Both the position numbers and the translations under genes were made by a program. Shown here one piece after another: positions 26,711 to 38,785 of a DNA stretch of 64,000 bases. Each line of letters opens with the position of its first letter. Position 1 is the stretch's first letter. This stretch comes from DASZFV01 sp035549075 (GTDB lineage Bacteria > Myxococcota_A > Polyangia > Fen-1088): positions 15,183 through 79,182 of the forward strand of contig DASZRT010000111.1 of assembly GCA_035549075.1 (NCBI GenBank), in the 5' to 3' direction. Below the pieces are notes generated by a model. That model ran no database searches. It was not told where the DNA came from and was given only the letters and a program-made list of their open reading frames with translations.

Positions 26711-27423
26711 GAGGCCTCGCCTCCCTTGCGGCGGCGGTAGGCCGCCAAATCAACCGGAGCCCCCAAAGCCGATTCCTTCGGTGACGTGCCCCTCGCGTCG
26801 TGCTCCGACGGCTCGTCTAAAGCCGCGCCAGCCGGCGCGGCGGACTTGATGATTCCTTGCTCGACCGCGTAGCGGTACAGCAGCTGCTGGAGCATCTTGC
26901 GGCCGCGGAAGAGGCGGCTCATCACGGTGCCCGTCGGGCACTCCATGATCTCGGCGATCTCCTTGTACGAGAAGTCCTCGAGGTCGGCGTAGATGACGGC
27001 CATGCGGAAGTCACTCGGGAGCGCGGCCAGCGCCTTCTCGACGTCGGACGAGACCATGTGGCCGAGCAGCGCGTTCTCGACCTCGCCGACCTCGCGCCCG
27101 TGGGCCGACGCGCCGCCGAGGAACTGCTCGAGGTTCGCGGTCGACGACTCGGCCTCGTCGAGGATCTCGTGCTCTCGCTCGCGCTCGCGGTAGCGGTTGC
27201 AGAAGACGTTCGTGAGGATTCGGAAGAGCCACGCCTTGCAGTTCGTGCCGGCCTCGAACGTGTCGAAGAAGCGGTAGGCGCGGAGCAGCGCGTCCTGGAC
27301 CAGGTCCTCGGCGTCCTTTTCATGGCGCGTCATCCGCAGCGCGGCGGCGTAGAGCGCGGGGACGTGAGGGAGCGCTTCTCGCTCGAAGTCAGAGGGCGCT
27401 GGGCGTCGCTTGAAGAGAGCCAT
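26707..27423 (-). CDS. ECF-type RNA polymerase sigma factor
   Basis: Encodes 238 residues. Region 2 (about residues 20-90) has DAEDLVQDALLRAYRFFDTF and the melting-region-like CKAWLFRILTNVFCNRYRE. Region 4 (about 130-185) has LPSDFRMAVIYADLEDFSYKEIAEIMECPTGTVMSRLFRGR. A C-terminal tail of about 50 residues is variable. It is translationally coupled to its membrane anti-sigma factor. M. xanthus RpoE1 is an ECF sigma affecting motility; orthology cannot be judged here. The promoter is presumably the gap 27424-27545; no clear ECF motif stands out. Confidence 0.92.
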   Translation of the reverse strand: MALFKRRPAPSDFEREALPHVPALYAAALRMTRHEKDAEDLVQDALLRAYRFFDTFEAGTNCKAWLFRILTNVFCNRYREREREHEILDEAESSTANLEQFLGGASAHGREVGEVENALLGHMVSSDVEKALAALPSDFRMAVIYADLEDFSYKEIAEIMECPTGTVMSRLFRGRKMLQQLLYRYAVEQGIIKSAAPAGAALDEPSEHDARGTSPKESALGAPVDLAAYRRRKGGEAS

Positions 27424-27545
27424 CTCGGTCCGCCGTGGAGAACCCGGCGCTCCTTCATTCTATTCCAGGAGGCCGGCGCCCGCCGCTGGTGTCGGCGGCG
27501 AACGGCGCTGCCGAAAATCTCAAGTCGAGACGCGGAGGTGCGAGG

Positions 27546-30617
<3,072 letters not shown>

Positions 30618-30673
30618 GGGCGGCGAGACCTTATTGCGCGAAGGCCCCAGGTGCAAGCACACCCACACCCGCG

Positions 30674-30750
30674 AGGCGAGCGCAGTGCGGCTTCGCCGCA
30701 CGGCGCAAGGGGGGCCCGGGGCGTCCCCGAGCGGCAGCGAGCGGGACCCC
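30674..30750. repeat. Palindromic intergenic repeat, copy A
   Basis: This lies in the 140-bp gap between the secA start and the CDP-alcohol enzyme stop. It contains GTGCGGC-TTC-GCCGCAC (30685-30701), a perfect 7-bp stem, preceded by GAGCGCAG and followed by a GAGCGGGACCC box. The same modules recur near 40741-40805 (inverted) and 49495-49545, so this is a dispersed REP-like family. It could also stabilise or terminate transcripts. Confidence 0.55.
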
Positions 30751-30757
30751 CGTCAGA

Positions 30758-31963
30758 TCAAATCGGTGGTCGCAAGCGCCATTCGGGCGTGAGCAATTGC
30801 CCCAGCGCGACGCCGGCGTAGACGATCGCGAGGATGAGGCCGTAGATCAGGACGATCGGCAGCATGTCGAAGTACGCGAGGACGAGCCACGCGAACACGA
30901 AGAAGTCGCGCTTGCCGATCATGAGGATCGCCTTGAGCGGGCCGGCGCCCGCGCCGCTCATCGACTTGAGGCTCTGGCCGTAGGCGAACCACCAGCGGAT
31001 CTTGAGGACCTCGCCGCCCTCGCCCTGCTTGACGAGCTCGCGGTAGGCGACGACGTTGTAGAAGAGCAGCATCGCCGCCGAGGCGAGCGCGACCTTCATG
31101 TCGCCGAACGACCCCCCGTTCAAAGCCGTCAGGACGTTGCCGACCTTGATGTCGCGGAAGTCGCCCACGGGGGCACCGCGCCGCCAAATCGCGACGCCGA
31201 CGGCGAGCACGATGGCGATGTTGAGCATGTCGTCGACGATCGTGTCGAGCCACTCGCCGATCGCCGTCTGCTGGAAGCGGACGCGCGCGAGCTCGCCGTC
31301 GCAGCCGTCGAGGATCGACTGCGCCTGCAGCAGCAAGAAGCCCAGCAGGACGCTGTCGTAGGTCCCGAGCGAGATCTTGAAGGCGCCCCACAAGCCGAGC
31401 ACGCCCGCGAACAGCGTGATCATGTTCGGCGTGAACGGCAGGTTCACCAGCAGGTAGCGCGTGATGCGGAACGAGATCTTCTTGTTGATGAAGCGGGCGA
31501 CGATGCCGAGGTCGCCGCGCATGAGGTCGTCGAACACGGCGTTCTCGGCGAGGCGGCGTGAGGCGCGGTCGACGACGCGCGTGCCGCGGTCGAGGCGGTT
31601 GCCCTGCACGCGCACGACGTCGGCCCCGACGACGATCGGGTCCTCCATCTGCGTCTTGAGCTCGGCGACGAGCGCGCCGGGGTTCTCGGTCGTGCGAACC
31701 TCGACGTGGGCCGGCAGGCGGCGCGGGAGGCGAATGCTGCCGTCGCTGACGATCGTGACGTTGACGTCGCGCAGGCGCGCGATCTGACGAAGCGTACGGT
31801 CGATCACTCGGAGGCCGCCGACGCGCATGCTCGCGCCCGGAGCCTCGGCTTTCGTCGCGAGAAGAATCACGGGGACGTTCGTCGCTTCGGTGCCCAATCG
31901 TGTCACGATCCCCGGCCCCATCGCCGAAGCGGCCCGTGCAATCGGGCTCAGCCGTTCAATCAT
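30758..31963 (-). CDS. CDP-alcohol phosphotransferase with N-terminal nucleotidyltransferase-like domain
   Basis: Encodes 401 residues. Residues about 1-180 resemble a nucleotidyltransferase fold but lack a clean nucleotide-binding loop. Residues about 190-390 are a membrane CDP-alcohol phosphotransferase. Its full D-xx-DG-xx-AR-x8-G-xxx-D-xxx-D motif starts at residue 219 (LDGCDGELARVRFQQ ... GEWLDTIVDD). The architecture recalls fused inositol-1-phosphate cytidylyltransferase/phosphotransferases. It could make a phosphatidyl- or inositol-type phospho-alcohol lipid. It starts 89 bp after a kinase and inositol-monophosphatase pair on the same strand, which supports a polyol-phosphate theme. 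The exact product is unknown. Confidence 0.75.
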   Translation of the reverse strand: MIERLSPIARAASAMGPGIVTRLGTEATNVPVILLATKAEAPGASMRVGGLRVIDRTLRQIARLRDVNVTIVSDGSIRLPRRLPAHVEVRTTENPGALVAELKTQMEDPIVVGADVVRVQGNRLDRGTRVVDRASRRLAENAVFDDLMRGDLGIVARFINKKISFRITRYLLVNLPFTPNMITLFAGVLGLWGAFKISLGTYDSVLLGFLLLQAQSILDGCDGELARVRFQQTAIGEWLDTIVDDMLNIAIVLAVGVAIWRRGAPVGDFRDIKVGNVLTALNGGSFGDMKVALASAAMLLFYNVVAYRELVKQGEGGEVLKIRWWFAYGQSLKSMSGAGAGPLKAILMIGKRDFFVFAWLVLAYFDMLPIVLIYGLILAIVYAGVALGQLLTPEWRLRPPI

Positions 31964-32052
31964 GGTAATGCCGCCTTCCCAATTTACCGCCCCGAAACGA
32001 GTCAGCCGCCCCACTCATCGAGGCGCACAGCATATGCCTTTCAGTCCCGGTC

Positions 32053-32727
32053 TCAAGCGGGAAAGACCGCCGCGAGGGCGCTTTCGACGACCGACGGCCA
32101 ATGCTGCGTGTCGCGGCGAACAACCCTCGGGGCGGCCCAACGTTCGTTGTCGACGAGGACGTCGGCCCGACGCGCGGGGTCGAAGGCCGCGCGGTAGCGG
32201 CGCTGGGCCGGGAAATAGCGAGTCTCGATGCGGTGATGGATGACGTCGGGCGCGCGGCCGCGGGCGGCGTCGCGCGCCGTGATGCGGCGGCGGGCTTCGG
32301 CCTCCGAGACCTCGAGCACGACGAGGGGGGCGCGCGCCGCCACAGCCGAGCGTAAAACGAGCACGCCCTCGACCAGGCCGAGCGTCGCCCCACCGAAGAC
32401 GAGCTCGCGCTCGCCGTCGACCGCTTCGCGCGCCGGATCCCAGCGCGGCACCCGCGCCGAGGTCGCGCCCGCCTCGAAGGCGGCGAGGCAGGCGTCTAGC
32501 GCGGCGTAGTCGTAATAGCGCTCGTAATAGGCGGCCGCCTCGTCCTCACCGGGCGCCAGCGCGAGCGCGCGGCGAAAATCGTCGACGCGAAACAGCGAGA
32601 CGGGGCCCGCGCCCGCCGCCTCGCAGGCGGCGGCCAGCGCCCGCGCAAACTCGGACTTGCCGCTGCCGTCGAGCCCGTCGATCGCGATCAGCTGGCGCGC
32701 GCCGAGGCGGCGGGCGGTCGTCGTCAC
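32053..32727 (-). CDS. P-loop (uridine/phosphoribulokinase-like) small-molecule kinase
   Basis: Encodes 224 residues. The P-loop AIDGLDGSGKSEFA is near residue 18, followed by a VSLFRVDDF strand and YYERYYDYAALDACLAAFEAG. The latter is the Tyr-rich segment of nucleoside/uridine kinase-like proteins that bind a small hydroxyl substrate. LEVSEAEARRRITARDAARG supplies a lid helix and an Arg/Asp pair. The GTG start overlaps the upstream stop by 4 bp (GTGA), so it is coupled to the phosphatase gene. The substrate is not certain; a nucleoside or a polyol is plausible. Confidence 0.75.
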   Translation of the reverse strand: MTTTARRLGARQLIAIDGLDGSGKSEFARALAAACEAAGAGPVSLFRVDDFRRALALAPGEDEAAAYYERYYDYAALDACLAAFEAGATSARVPRWDPAREAVDGERELVFGGATLGLVEGVLVLRSAVAARAPLVVLEVSEAEARRRITARDAARGRAPDVIHHRIETRYFPAQRRYRAAFDPARRADVLVDNERWAAPRVVRRDTQHWPSVVESALAAVFPA

Positions 32728-33545
32728 GGCACGGGCAGGCAGGGCGCCATCACGCGCAGCACGAGCTTGTGGCAGTGGCCGTTGCTCGCGGCGCTGCCGC
32801 GTGGGCGGTAGAGATCGGGCTGGTTGTACTTGAAGGGCGCGCCGTCGCCGTTGGTGACCGTGCACCCGGCCTCGCGCATGATGACCTCGGGCGCGCACGT
32901 GTCCCACTCTTGCTCGGACGGCGAGAGGTTGAGGACGGCGTCGAGCTCGCCTCGCGCGAGTGCGATGTGCTTCACCGACGCGCCCATGCGCACGGCGCGG
33001 TCGGACATGCCCGCGGCCATGAGGCACTTGCCGAGGCCTTCGTCGAGGTTGAGGCGCGAGACGCCGATGCGGATCTGTTGCGGCGCGCTCAGCGTCGAGG
33101 CGCGCAGCGGTCGCGTTTGGCCGTCCCGCTCTTCGAAGGCGCCGCCGCCTTTGACGGCCCACGCGAGCGAGCGCGGCACCGGCTGGTACACGACGCCGAC
33201 GACGGCCTCTTGATCGACGGCGAGGCCGATGTGGACGCAGAAGTCGCCCGTGCGCGCCACGAAGTCGCGCGTGCCGTCGAGCGGGTCCACGATCCACACG
33301 CGGCGGTTGGCGAGGCGCGCGCGGTCGTCGGGCGTCTCTTCGGTGAGGACGGCGTCGTCGGGAAACGCGGCCGAGAGCGCGCGCACGATCGCGGCGTTGG
33401 CCTCGAGGTCGGCCGCCGTCACGGGCGACTGATCGCTCTTGGTCGTGACGTCGATGTTGGGGCGCGCGTAGTGGCGGAGGATGATGTCGCCGGCCTCGCG
33501 CGCCGCGGCCTTCGCGGTGGCGAGCTCTCGTTCGTACGTCTCCAC
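32724..33545 (-). CDS. Inositol monophosphatase family protein (CysQ-like)
   Basis: Encodes 273 residues. The metal motifs are present: TEETPDD near residue 68, IVDPLDGTRDF near 86, and the C-terminal EWDTCAPEVIMREAGC. These define the Mg-dependent, lithium-sensitive phosphatase family including inositol monophosphatase and CysQ 3'(2'),5'-bisphosphate nucleotidase; sequence alone does not settle which. It is coupled to a P-loop kinase (GTGA overlap) and lies upstream of a CDP-alcohol phosphotransferase, which makes an inositol or polyol phosphate pathway likely. Confidence 0.88.
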   Translation of the reverse strand: METYERELATAKAAAREAGDIILRHYARPNIDVTTKSDQSPVTAADLEANAAIVRALSAAFPDDAVLTEETPDDRARLANRRVWIVDPLDGTRDFVARTGDFCVHIGLAVDQEAVVGVVYQPVPRSLAWAVKGGGAFEERDGQTRPLRASTLSAPQQIRIGVSRLNLDEGLGKCLMAAGMSDRAVRMGASVKHIALARGELDAVLNLSPSEQEWDTCAPEVIMREAGCTVTNGDGAPFKYNQPDLYRPRGSAASNGHCHKLVLRVMAPCLPVP

Positions 33546-33573
33546 GGCCCTCTAGAGTACCATCGCGCGCCTG

Positions 33574-35160
33574 ATGACGGGCCCCTCGATCGACAACTAC
33601 GACGACGACCGCGCACGGCAGCGACGTCTCGCGCTCCTGATCGCGGGCGTCTTTCTCGCGCTGCGGCTACCCGTGATGCTGCACGGGTACGACATCAACG
33701 ACGAGGCGCTGTGGTCGACCGTGACGGCGCGCTGGCTCGACGGCGGGCGGCTCTACGTCGACGCGTTCGAGCGGCGGCCGCCGCTGCTGTTCGTCGCCTA
33801 CGCCGGCGTGTTCGAGATCGCGGGGCGTTACAACATGTTTGCGCTGCACGTCGTCGGCGCGTTGTGGACGTTGGCAACGATGGCGGGCCTGGGGGTCGCG
33901 GCGCGACGGATGTTTGACGCGCGCGCCGGGCTCGCGGCGGCGGCGCTGTACGGGATTTACGCGGGCTGGGGCGATTACAACAACTTGGCCTGGAACGGCG
34001 AGGTCTTGCTGAATCTGCCGCTCGCGTGGGCGATCGCCATCGCCTTCGGCCCGAGCCGCGCCCGGCTTCGGCCCGAGCTGGCGCTCGCGGGCGCGCTCGT
34101 CGCGGCGGCGTTCCTGTTCAAACAGCCGGCGGCGTCGGCGGCCGTCGCGCTCGGGGGTTACTTGTTGTTGCCGTCCTACCGGCGCGCGCGCGGGCTCGGC
34201 CTCGTCGACGCGCTCGCGCAGGCGGCGCTGTTCAGCGCAGGGTTCGCGACCGTCGTCGGGGTCGCGGCGTGGCGCGTCCGCGCGTCGGGCGCGTGGGACG
34301 ACGCGATGTTTTGGGTTTTCCATCATCACGACATGCCGCACGGACCCGCCGACGTCATCTTCTGGGAGCGGCTCGAGGTCGCGGGCGTGTGGTTCATCCT
34401 CGCGTGCCTGCCGCTGATCGTCTCGGCGTTCGCGGCGCTCTCGCCGCGTGGACGGTGGGTCGACTGGGCGCGTGGATCGAAAGAAGCGGAGCGCGTCGCG
34501 CTCTGGTTGCTGCTGGCGATGGCGATGCTGGGCGTCTCGGCGAGCGGGCGCTTCTACCTGCACTACTTCGATCTGTTGCTGCCGGCGCTCGTGATCGCCG
34601 CGTCGCCCGTCGTCGCGGCGCTCGTCGCAGGCGCGCCGCCCGCCGGTTGGCCGCTGCCGTGGCCGCTGCGCCCGCGCGCCATGCGTGGCCTGCTCGCCGG
34701 CACGGCGCTCGCGTTCTTCGCGCTGCACGCGATCGGCCTCGCGACGCGCACGAAAGGCAGCGACGCGGGCCGCTTCGTGCGCGAGCAGGCGGCGCCGGGC
34801 GACGAGCTCTTCGTGTGGGGCGAGCTGCCGCGCGTCTACGTCGAGTCGGGCCTGCACCCCGCGACCCGCTACGTCGGCACGTACCCGCTCACGGGCTTCC
34901 CCTACGGCGGCTCGATCTCGTACGACCCTCCCGTGGGCGACACGACGAGCCGCATCGTGCCGGGCACGTGGGACATCTTCGAGCGCGAGCTGTCGGCGAG
35001 CGCGCCGCGCTTCTTCGTCGACGTCGAAGCGAAGCTGAAGCAGCCGATCTACCCGCTCGAGAAGTTCCCGTGGCTCGCGCGCTACGTCGCCGCGCACTAC
35101 CGAAAGGTGCACGAGGCGCGCGACGGAGTAGTCTACGAGCGCGTGGCGACCGGATCTTGA
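33574..35160 (+). CDS. GT-C type membrane glycosyltransferase (PMT/ArnT-like)
   Basis: Encodes 528 residues with about eleven hydrophobic segments. The first luminal loop holds INDEALWSTVTARWLDGG, the acidic motif region of GT-C (family GT39/83-like) enzymes, followed by YNMFALHVVGALW. The soluble C-terminal third (about 370-528) contains several Tyr/Trp clusters and is presumably periplasmic. It would transfer a sugar from a polyprenyl-phosphate donor to a lipid, glycan or protein. It is followed 13 bp later by a flippase gene; the pair probably acts in surface polysaccharide assembly together with the convergent cluster downstream. Confidence 0.78.
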   Translation: MTGPSIDNYDDDRARQRRLALLIAGVFLALRLPVMLHGYDINDEALWSTVTARWLDGGRLYVDAFERRPPLLFVAYAGVFEIAGRYNMFALHVVGALWTLATMAGLGVAARRMFDARAGLAAAALYGIYAGWGDYNNLAWNGEVLLNLPLAWAIAIAFGPSRARLRPELALAGALVAAAFLFKQPAASAAVALGGYLLLPSYRRARGLGLVDALAQAALFSAGFATVVGVAAWRVRASGAWDDAMFWVFHHHDMPHGPADVIFWERLEVAGVWFILACLPLIVSAFAALSPRGRWVDWARGSKEAERVALWLLLAMAMLGVSASGRFYLHYFDLLLPALVIAASPVVAALVAGAPPAGWPLPWPLRPRAMRGLLAGTALAFFALHAIGLATRTKGSDAGRFVREQAAPGDELFVWGELPRVYVESGLHPATRYVGTYPLTGFPYGGSISYDPPVGDTTSRIVPGTWDIFERELSASAPRFFVDVEAKLKQPIYPLEKFPWLARYVAAHYRKVHEARDGVVYERVATGS

Positions 35161-35173
35161 GCCGCCAGCGTCG

Positions 35174-36721
35174 ATGACGGCAGACCCTTCAGCACGAACG
35201 ACCGACGAGGCACCCGCGACCACGACCGACGCGACGAAGGCGGCGGACGTCGCGCATGCGACGAAGGGCGGCTTCACGCAGCTGCTCGGCGCGATCGCGC
35301 AGATGCTCATGCCCGTCTACCACGTGACGGTCGCCCGGCTGTTCGGGCAGGCGACGTTCGGCCTCTACCAGTACGGGCTGGGCGTCACCGACCTGGCGGC
35401 GCGGCTCGGGTGGATGGGCGGCGACAAGGCGATGCATCGGTTCATCGCCGCCCACCGCGCCGACGGCGAGGACGAGCTGGCGCGGCGCGCGTTCGGCGGC
35501 GCGCTGCGGCTCACGGCGAGCGTGTCGGCGATTCTCGCGATCGCGCTCGCGTTCGGGGCCAGCCTCGTGGCGCGCCTCAGCGGCAAGCCCGGCCTGGCCG
35601 CCATGCTCCCCGTGTTGAGCTTTCTCGTCGTGCCGGCGACGGCGACCATGGTGCTCGTCGCCGCGACGCTCGGGCGCAAGGTCACGCGCGTGAGCTTCCT
35701 CGTGCGCAGCGTGGGCGAGCCGATCTTCCTGCTGGGCGCCGCGTTCGTCGCCTACGCGCTCGGCGGCGGCGCGCGCGCCCTCGCGGCGGCGCACGTCTCG
35801 GCGAGCACGATCGGCTTCGTCGCGGCGTTCGTGGGGGCGTGCTTCGTGTTCGGGCGCTCGTGGGTCTTCTCGGCCCTGCGCGCGCCCGCGCACCCGAAGC
35901 TCGTCGCGTTCGCCCTTCCCGTCGCCGGATCCGAGCTCGGCAACGCCGTCCTGCAGAAGGCCGACTTCTTGGTGCTCGGCCTCTTCGCGCCCGACAAAGC
36001 CGTCGCGATCTACGTCGCCGCCGAGTTCCTGGGCCGCATCGCCGCCAACGTTCGCTACGCCTTCGACGGCATCGCCGCACCCATGCTTTCCGAGGCGCTG
36101 CACCTCGGCGACCGCGAGCGCCTGCGCGGCAACCTCGCCATGCTGACCCGCTGGGTCGCGACGCTGTCGGTGCCGCTCGCCGTGACGATGGTGGGCCTGC
36201 GCGCCGACTTGCTCTCGCTCTACGGCCAGGCGTACGTCGCGGGCGCGTCGCTCGTGTGCGTGTGGACGCTGACCCACCTCGTGAACGGAACGCTCGGCCT
36301 CGTGGGCCACGTCCTCATGATGAGCGGCCGCTCGCGCACGTACTTCGTGAACCAGGCGGTCGCGGCCACGCTCAACGTCGTGCTGTCGCTCTTGCTGATT
36401 CCCCGCTTCGGCATGATGGGCGCCGCGGCGTCGGCGCTCGTCGCCGTGACGACGCCGCTCGTCCTCATGATCGTCGAGGTCTGGGTGCTCGAGCGCGTGC
36501 ACCCCTTCGCGGTGGGCCTCGTCAAACCGTTCGTCGCGGGCGCGGCCATGCTCGCCGTCGAGCTGGCCGTCGACGGCGCCGTCGCCTCGCGCTTCTTGCG
36601 CATCGCCTCCGTCATCGGCGCCGGCCTCTTCGTCTATTTGATCGCGCTCGCCCTGCTGCGGCCGGGCCGCGAGGAGCGCGAGCTGGTCGCGCGCGTCTGG
36701 GCCCGCCTGCGGCGCGCCTGA
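35174..36721 (+). CDS. Polysaccharide flippase (MOP superfamily, Wzx-like)
   Basis: Encodes 515 residues with a short Thr/Ala-rich N-terminus and about fourteen hydrophobic helices, including GGFTQLLGAIAQMLMPVYHV and GSELGNAVLQKADFLVLGLF. That is the typical pattern of polysaccharide biosynthesis flippases, which move undecaprenyl-linked oligosaccharides across the inner membrane. Its TGA stop abuts the TCA of the convergent glycosyltransferase (TGATCA, 36719-36724) with no gap. No polymerase gene is recognisable in the window; the GT-C protein just upstream is its likely partner. Confidence 0.85.
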   Translation: MTADPSARTTDEAPATTTDATKAADVAHATKGGFTQLLGAIAQMLMPVYHVTVARLFGQATFGLYQYGLGVTDLAARLGWMGGDKAMHRFIAAHRADGEDELARRAFGGALRLTASVSAILAIALAFGASLVARLSGKPGLAAMLPVLSFLVVPATATMVLVAATLGRKVTRVSFLVRSVGEPIFLLGAAFVAYALGGGARALAAAHVSASTIGFVAAFVGACFVFGRSWVFSALRAPAHPKLVAFALPVAGSELGNAVLQKADFLVLGLFAPDKAVAIYVAAEFLGRIAANVRYAFDGIAAPMLSEALHLGDRERLRGNLAMLTRWVATLSVPLAVTMVGLRADLLSLYGQAYVAGASLVCVWTLTHLVNGTLGLVGHVLMMSGRSRTYFVNQAVAATLNVVLSLLLIPRFGMMGAAASALVAVTTPLVLMIVEVWVLERVHPFAVGLVKPFVAGAAMLAVELAVDGAVASRFLRIASVIGAGLFVYLIALALLRPGREERELVARVWARLRRA

Positions 36722-37897
36722 TCAGCCTGTCGCGCGGCCTTCGCCCAGCGAGACGCGCGACGGAACCGCGGCCGCCCCTTCGCCGTCGAGCGCGGCCTCG
36801 TAGAGCGCGCGCAGCTCGGCGGTGACGACACGCGTGGGCAGACGCCGCAACAGCTCGGCGCGTCCGCTGCGCCCCATGCGACGCCGCTCGAGCTCGGGCA
36901 GGCTCATGAGCCGCGCCATCTGCGTCGCGAGCTCGCGCGGCGACACGCTCGACGCGACGAAGCCGCTCTCGCCGTGGGTCACGAGCAGATCGCGGTTCGC
37001 CTCGGGCGCGACGACGACCGGCACCTCGGCCAGCTGGGCCTCGAGCACGACGTTGGGCATGCCCTCGGCGAACGACGGCAGCACGAGCGCGTCGGCCGCG
37101 TCGTAGAGGATGGACGGCGCCTTGACGGCGTCCATGAGACGAACGTGGCGCGCGAGGCCGAGCCAGCGCAACAAGCGAGGCACGACCGCGCTCGGCACCG
37201 AGTCACGTCGTCGACCCGCGAGCACGAGGACCGCGTCGTCGGGCAGCGCGCCACGCCTCTTCGCGATCCACAGCGCCGCGAGGAGCCCGATCTGGTTCTT
37301 CACCCAGGACAGCCGCCCGGGCAGGACCCACACGAACGCGCCCGGGGCCAAGCCGAGCGCCTCGCGCGCCGCCGCCCGCCGCGCCGGCGTCGCGGGCGAG
37401 AACGCGCCCTCGTCGATGAGGTTCGGCACGACGGCGATGCGCCGGGCCGGGATCCGCGCGTAGCGCATGAGCGTCGCCGCGACGCCGAGCGAGTTCACGG
37501 CGACGCGAAACGCGCGGCGGTACATGACCGAAGCCCACGCGAGATCGAGCGGCAGCACGGGCCGCCCGCGGACGGACATGAGCCACTCGGGGCGAAAAGA
37601 CAGCTGCCCGAGCGCGCGCCACACCCAGCGGTTCACGACGTCGCGGAACGAATGCACGAGGTCCGGACGAAAGTCCTCCATGACCGCGCGCAGCGCCTCG
37701 ACGGCGGCGTCACCCTTCGCCGTGAGCGCGTAGCGCGGCGCTTCGTCGGCGCGCACGGCGTAATGCGCTTCGGGCGAGAGCGTGCACAGCGCGACCTCGA
37801 AGCGCGAGCGATCGACAGAGCGCATCATCTGCAGCACCTGCCGCTCGGTGCCGCCCTGCTGCAGGTTCTTGATGACGAAGAGGATGCGGCGCTTCAC
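36722..37897 (-). CDS. GT4-family glycosyltransferase
   Basis: Encodes 391 residues, GT-B fold. The N-terminal loop ILFVIKNLQQGGTERQVLQ matches that of the second GT4 enzyme in this operon (LLFVPNLQQGGAERQILEL), so the two are paralogs. The C-terminal donor-site motif reads PSFAEGMPNVVLEAQ with the conserved acidic pair. The GTG at 37897 overlaps the deacetylase stop by 4 bp; a second in-frame GTG is three codons upstream. It is the last gene of the six-gene operon and ends against the convergent flippase. It probably adds a sugar to the surface glycan. Confidence 0.85.
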   Translation of the reverse strand: MKRRILFVIKNLQQGGTERQVLQMMRSVDRSRFEVALCTLSPEAHYAVRADEAPRYALTAKGDAAVEALRAVMEDFRPDLVHSFRDVVNRWVWRALGQLSFRPEWLMSVRGRPVLPLDLAWASVMYRRAFRVAVNSLGVAATLMRYARIPARRIAVVPNLIDEGAFSPATPARRAAAREALGLAPGAFVWVLPGRLSWVKNQIGLLAALWIAKRRGALPDDAVLVLAGRRRDSVPSAVVPRLLRWLGLARHVRLMDAVKAPSILYDAADALVLPSFAEGMPNVVLEAQLAEVPVVVAPEANRDLLVTHGESGFVASSVSPRELATQMARLMSLPELERRRMGRSGRAELLRRLPTRVVTAELRALYEAALDGEGAAAVPSRVSLGEGRATG

Positions 37898-38700
37898 GAC
37901 GACCACCCCAGCAGCTCGGGCACCGTGACGAGCTCGAGCCCGCGCTGGCGAGCCGCCTCGAGGATCACGGGCAACGCCGCGAGGAGCGGCCGCCGGTCGT
38001 GCTGGAACTTGCCGTCGTGGAGCAGCAGGATCGATCCCGGCCGCAACCACGGCAGCGCGCGCCGCGCGATGATCGCGCCGCTCGGGCAATCCGTGTCGTA
38101 GACGCCCGACGTCCAGCCGAGCAGCCGCAACCCGCGCCGCTGGAGGTGCCGCACGATCGCGAACGTCTTGAGCCCGTGCGGCGCGCGGAACAGTCGGCGA
38201 TCGGGCACGCCCGCGCGCACGAGCGCGTCGTGGCCGCGCTCGATCTCGTCGACGGCCTCGGCGGGCGGGATCTGGCTGAGCTTGCGGTGCGAGTACGTGT
38301 GGCTGCCCACGGCGTGACCCTCGCGCGCGATCCGGCGCGCGAGCTCGGGATCGCGATCGATGTTCTCGCCGATCATGAAGAACGTCGCCTTGGCGCCGTG
38401 GCGCGCGAACAGCTCGAGGATCTCTTCGGTCACGGCGCCGTTCGGACCGTCGTCGAAGGTGATCGCCATGCGACGGCCGCGGCGCGGCCCGCGCCACGGC
38501 ACGCGGAAGAGCGGATCGAAGCCGGGGATGTAGATGAAGGCCGCGCGCACGAGCAGCGCGAATGCGACGAGCGCGAGCGCGACGGCGGCGAGGCGCATCG
38601 ACCTCGAGGTCGCGAAGGCGATCGCCAGCAGCGGACCGACGACCAGCGCGACGTGAAAGCTCGCGCGCAAAATCCCGCGAATTTGGCGCCACAACTTCAT
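37894..38700 (-). CDS. Polysaccharide deacetylase (NodB-like, membrane-anchored)
   Basis: Encodes 268 residues. Two hydrophobic helices (about 14-52) are followed by a NodB homology domain: TFDDGPNG (metal/base Asp pair), HTYSHRKLSQ (metal His pair), RAPHGLKT and LLLHDGKF. All metal-binding residues appear intact, so it should remove acetyl groups from N-acetylated sugars, here probably in a glycan built by the neighbouring glycosyltransferases. A perfect hairpin covers the ribosome-site region just upstream of the ATG, so translation may be regulated. Its stop overlaps the downstream GT4 start (GTGA). Confidence 0.85.
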   Translation of the reverse strand: MKLWRQIRGILRASFHVALVVGPLLAIAFATSRSMRLAAVALALVAFALLVRAAFIYIPGFDPLFRVPWRGPRRGRRMAITFDDGPNGAVTEEILELFARHGAKATFFMIGENIDRDPELARRIAREGHAVGSHTYSHRKLSQIPPAEAVDEIERGHDALVRAGVPDRRLFRAPHGLKTFAIVRHLQRRGLRLLGWTSGVYDTDCPSGAIIARRALPWLRPGSILLLHDGKFQHDRRPLLAALPVILEAARQRGLELVTVPELLGWSS

Positions 38701-38712
38701 GTCGGGGCCAAA

Positions 38713-38736
38713 CCTTAGGGGGCAAAATCCCTAAGG
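38713..38736 (-). promoter_or_regulatory. Perfect hairpin upstream of the deacetylase start
   Basis: CCTTAGGG-GGCAAAAT-CCCTAAGG is a perfect 8-bp inverted repeat in the 85-bp gap between asnB and the deacetylase gene. On the minus strand its distal arm contains the only AAGG-type ribosome site, 12 bases before the ATG. It could be an operator, a terminator of asnB transcripts, or an RNA switch hiding the ribosome site. The loop is A-rich. Confidence 0.4.
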
Positions 38737-38785
38737 AAAAGCGGCAAGTTGTCGCACCCGCTAGGTCGCGACCCGGATCACGGTC

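Noticed and set aside
27424..27545. Possible tRNA or small RNA between the sigma gene and secA
   Set aside because: No cloverleaf, no conserved T-loop and no strong stem beyond background GC palindromes.
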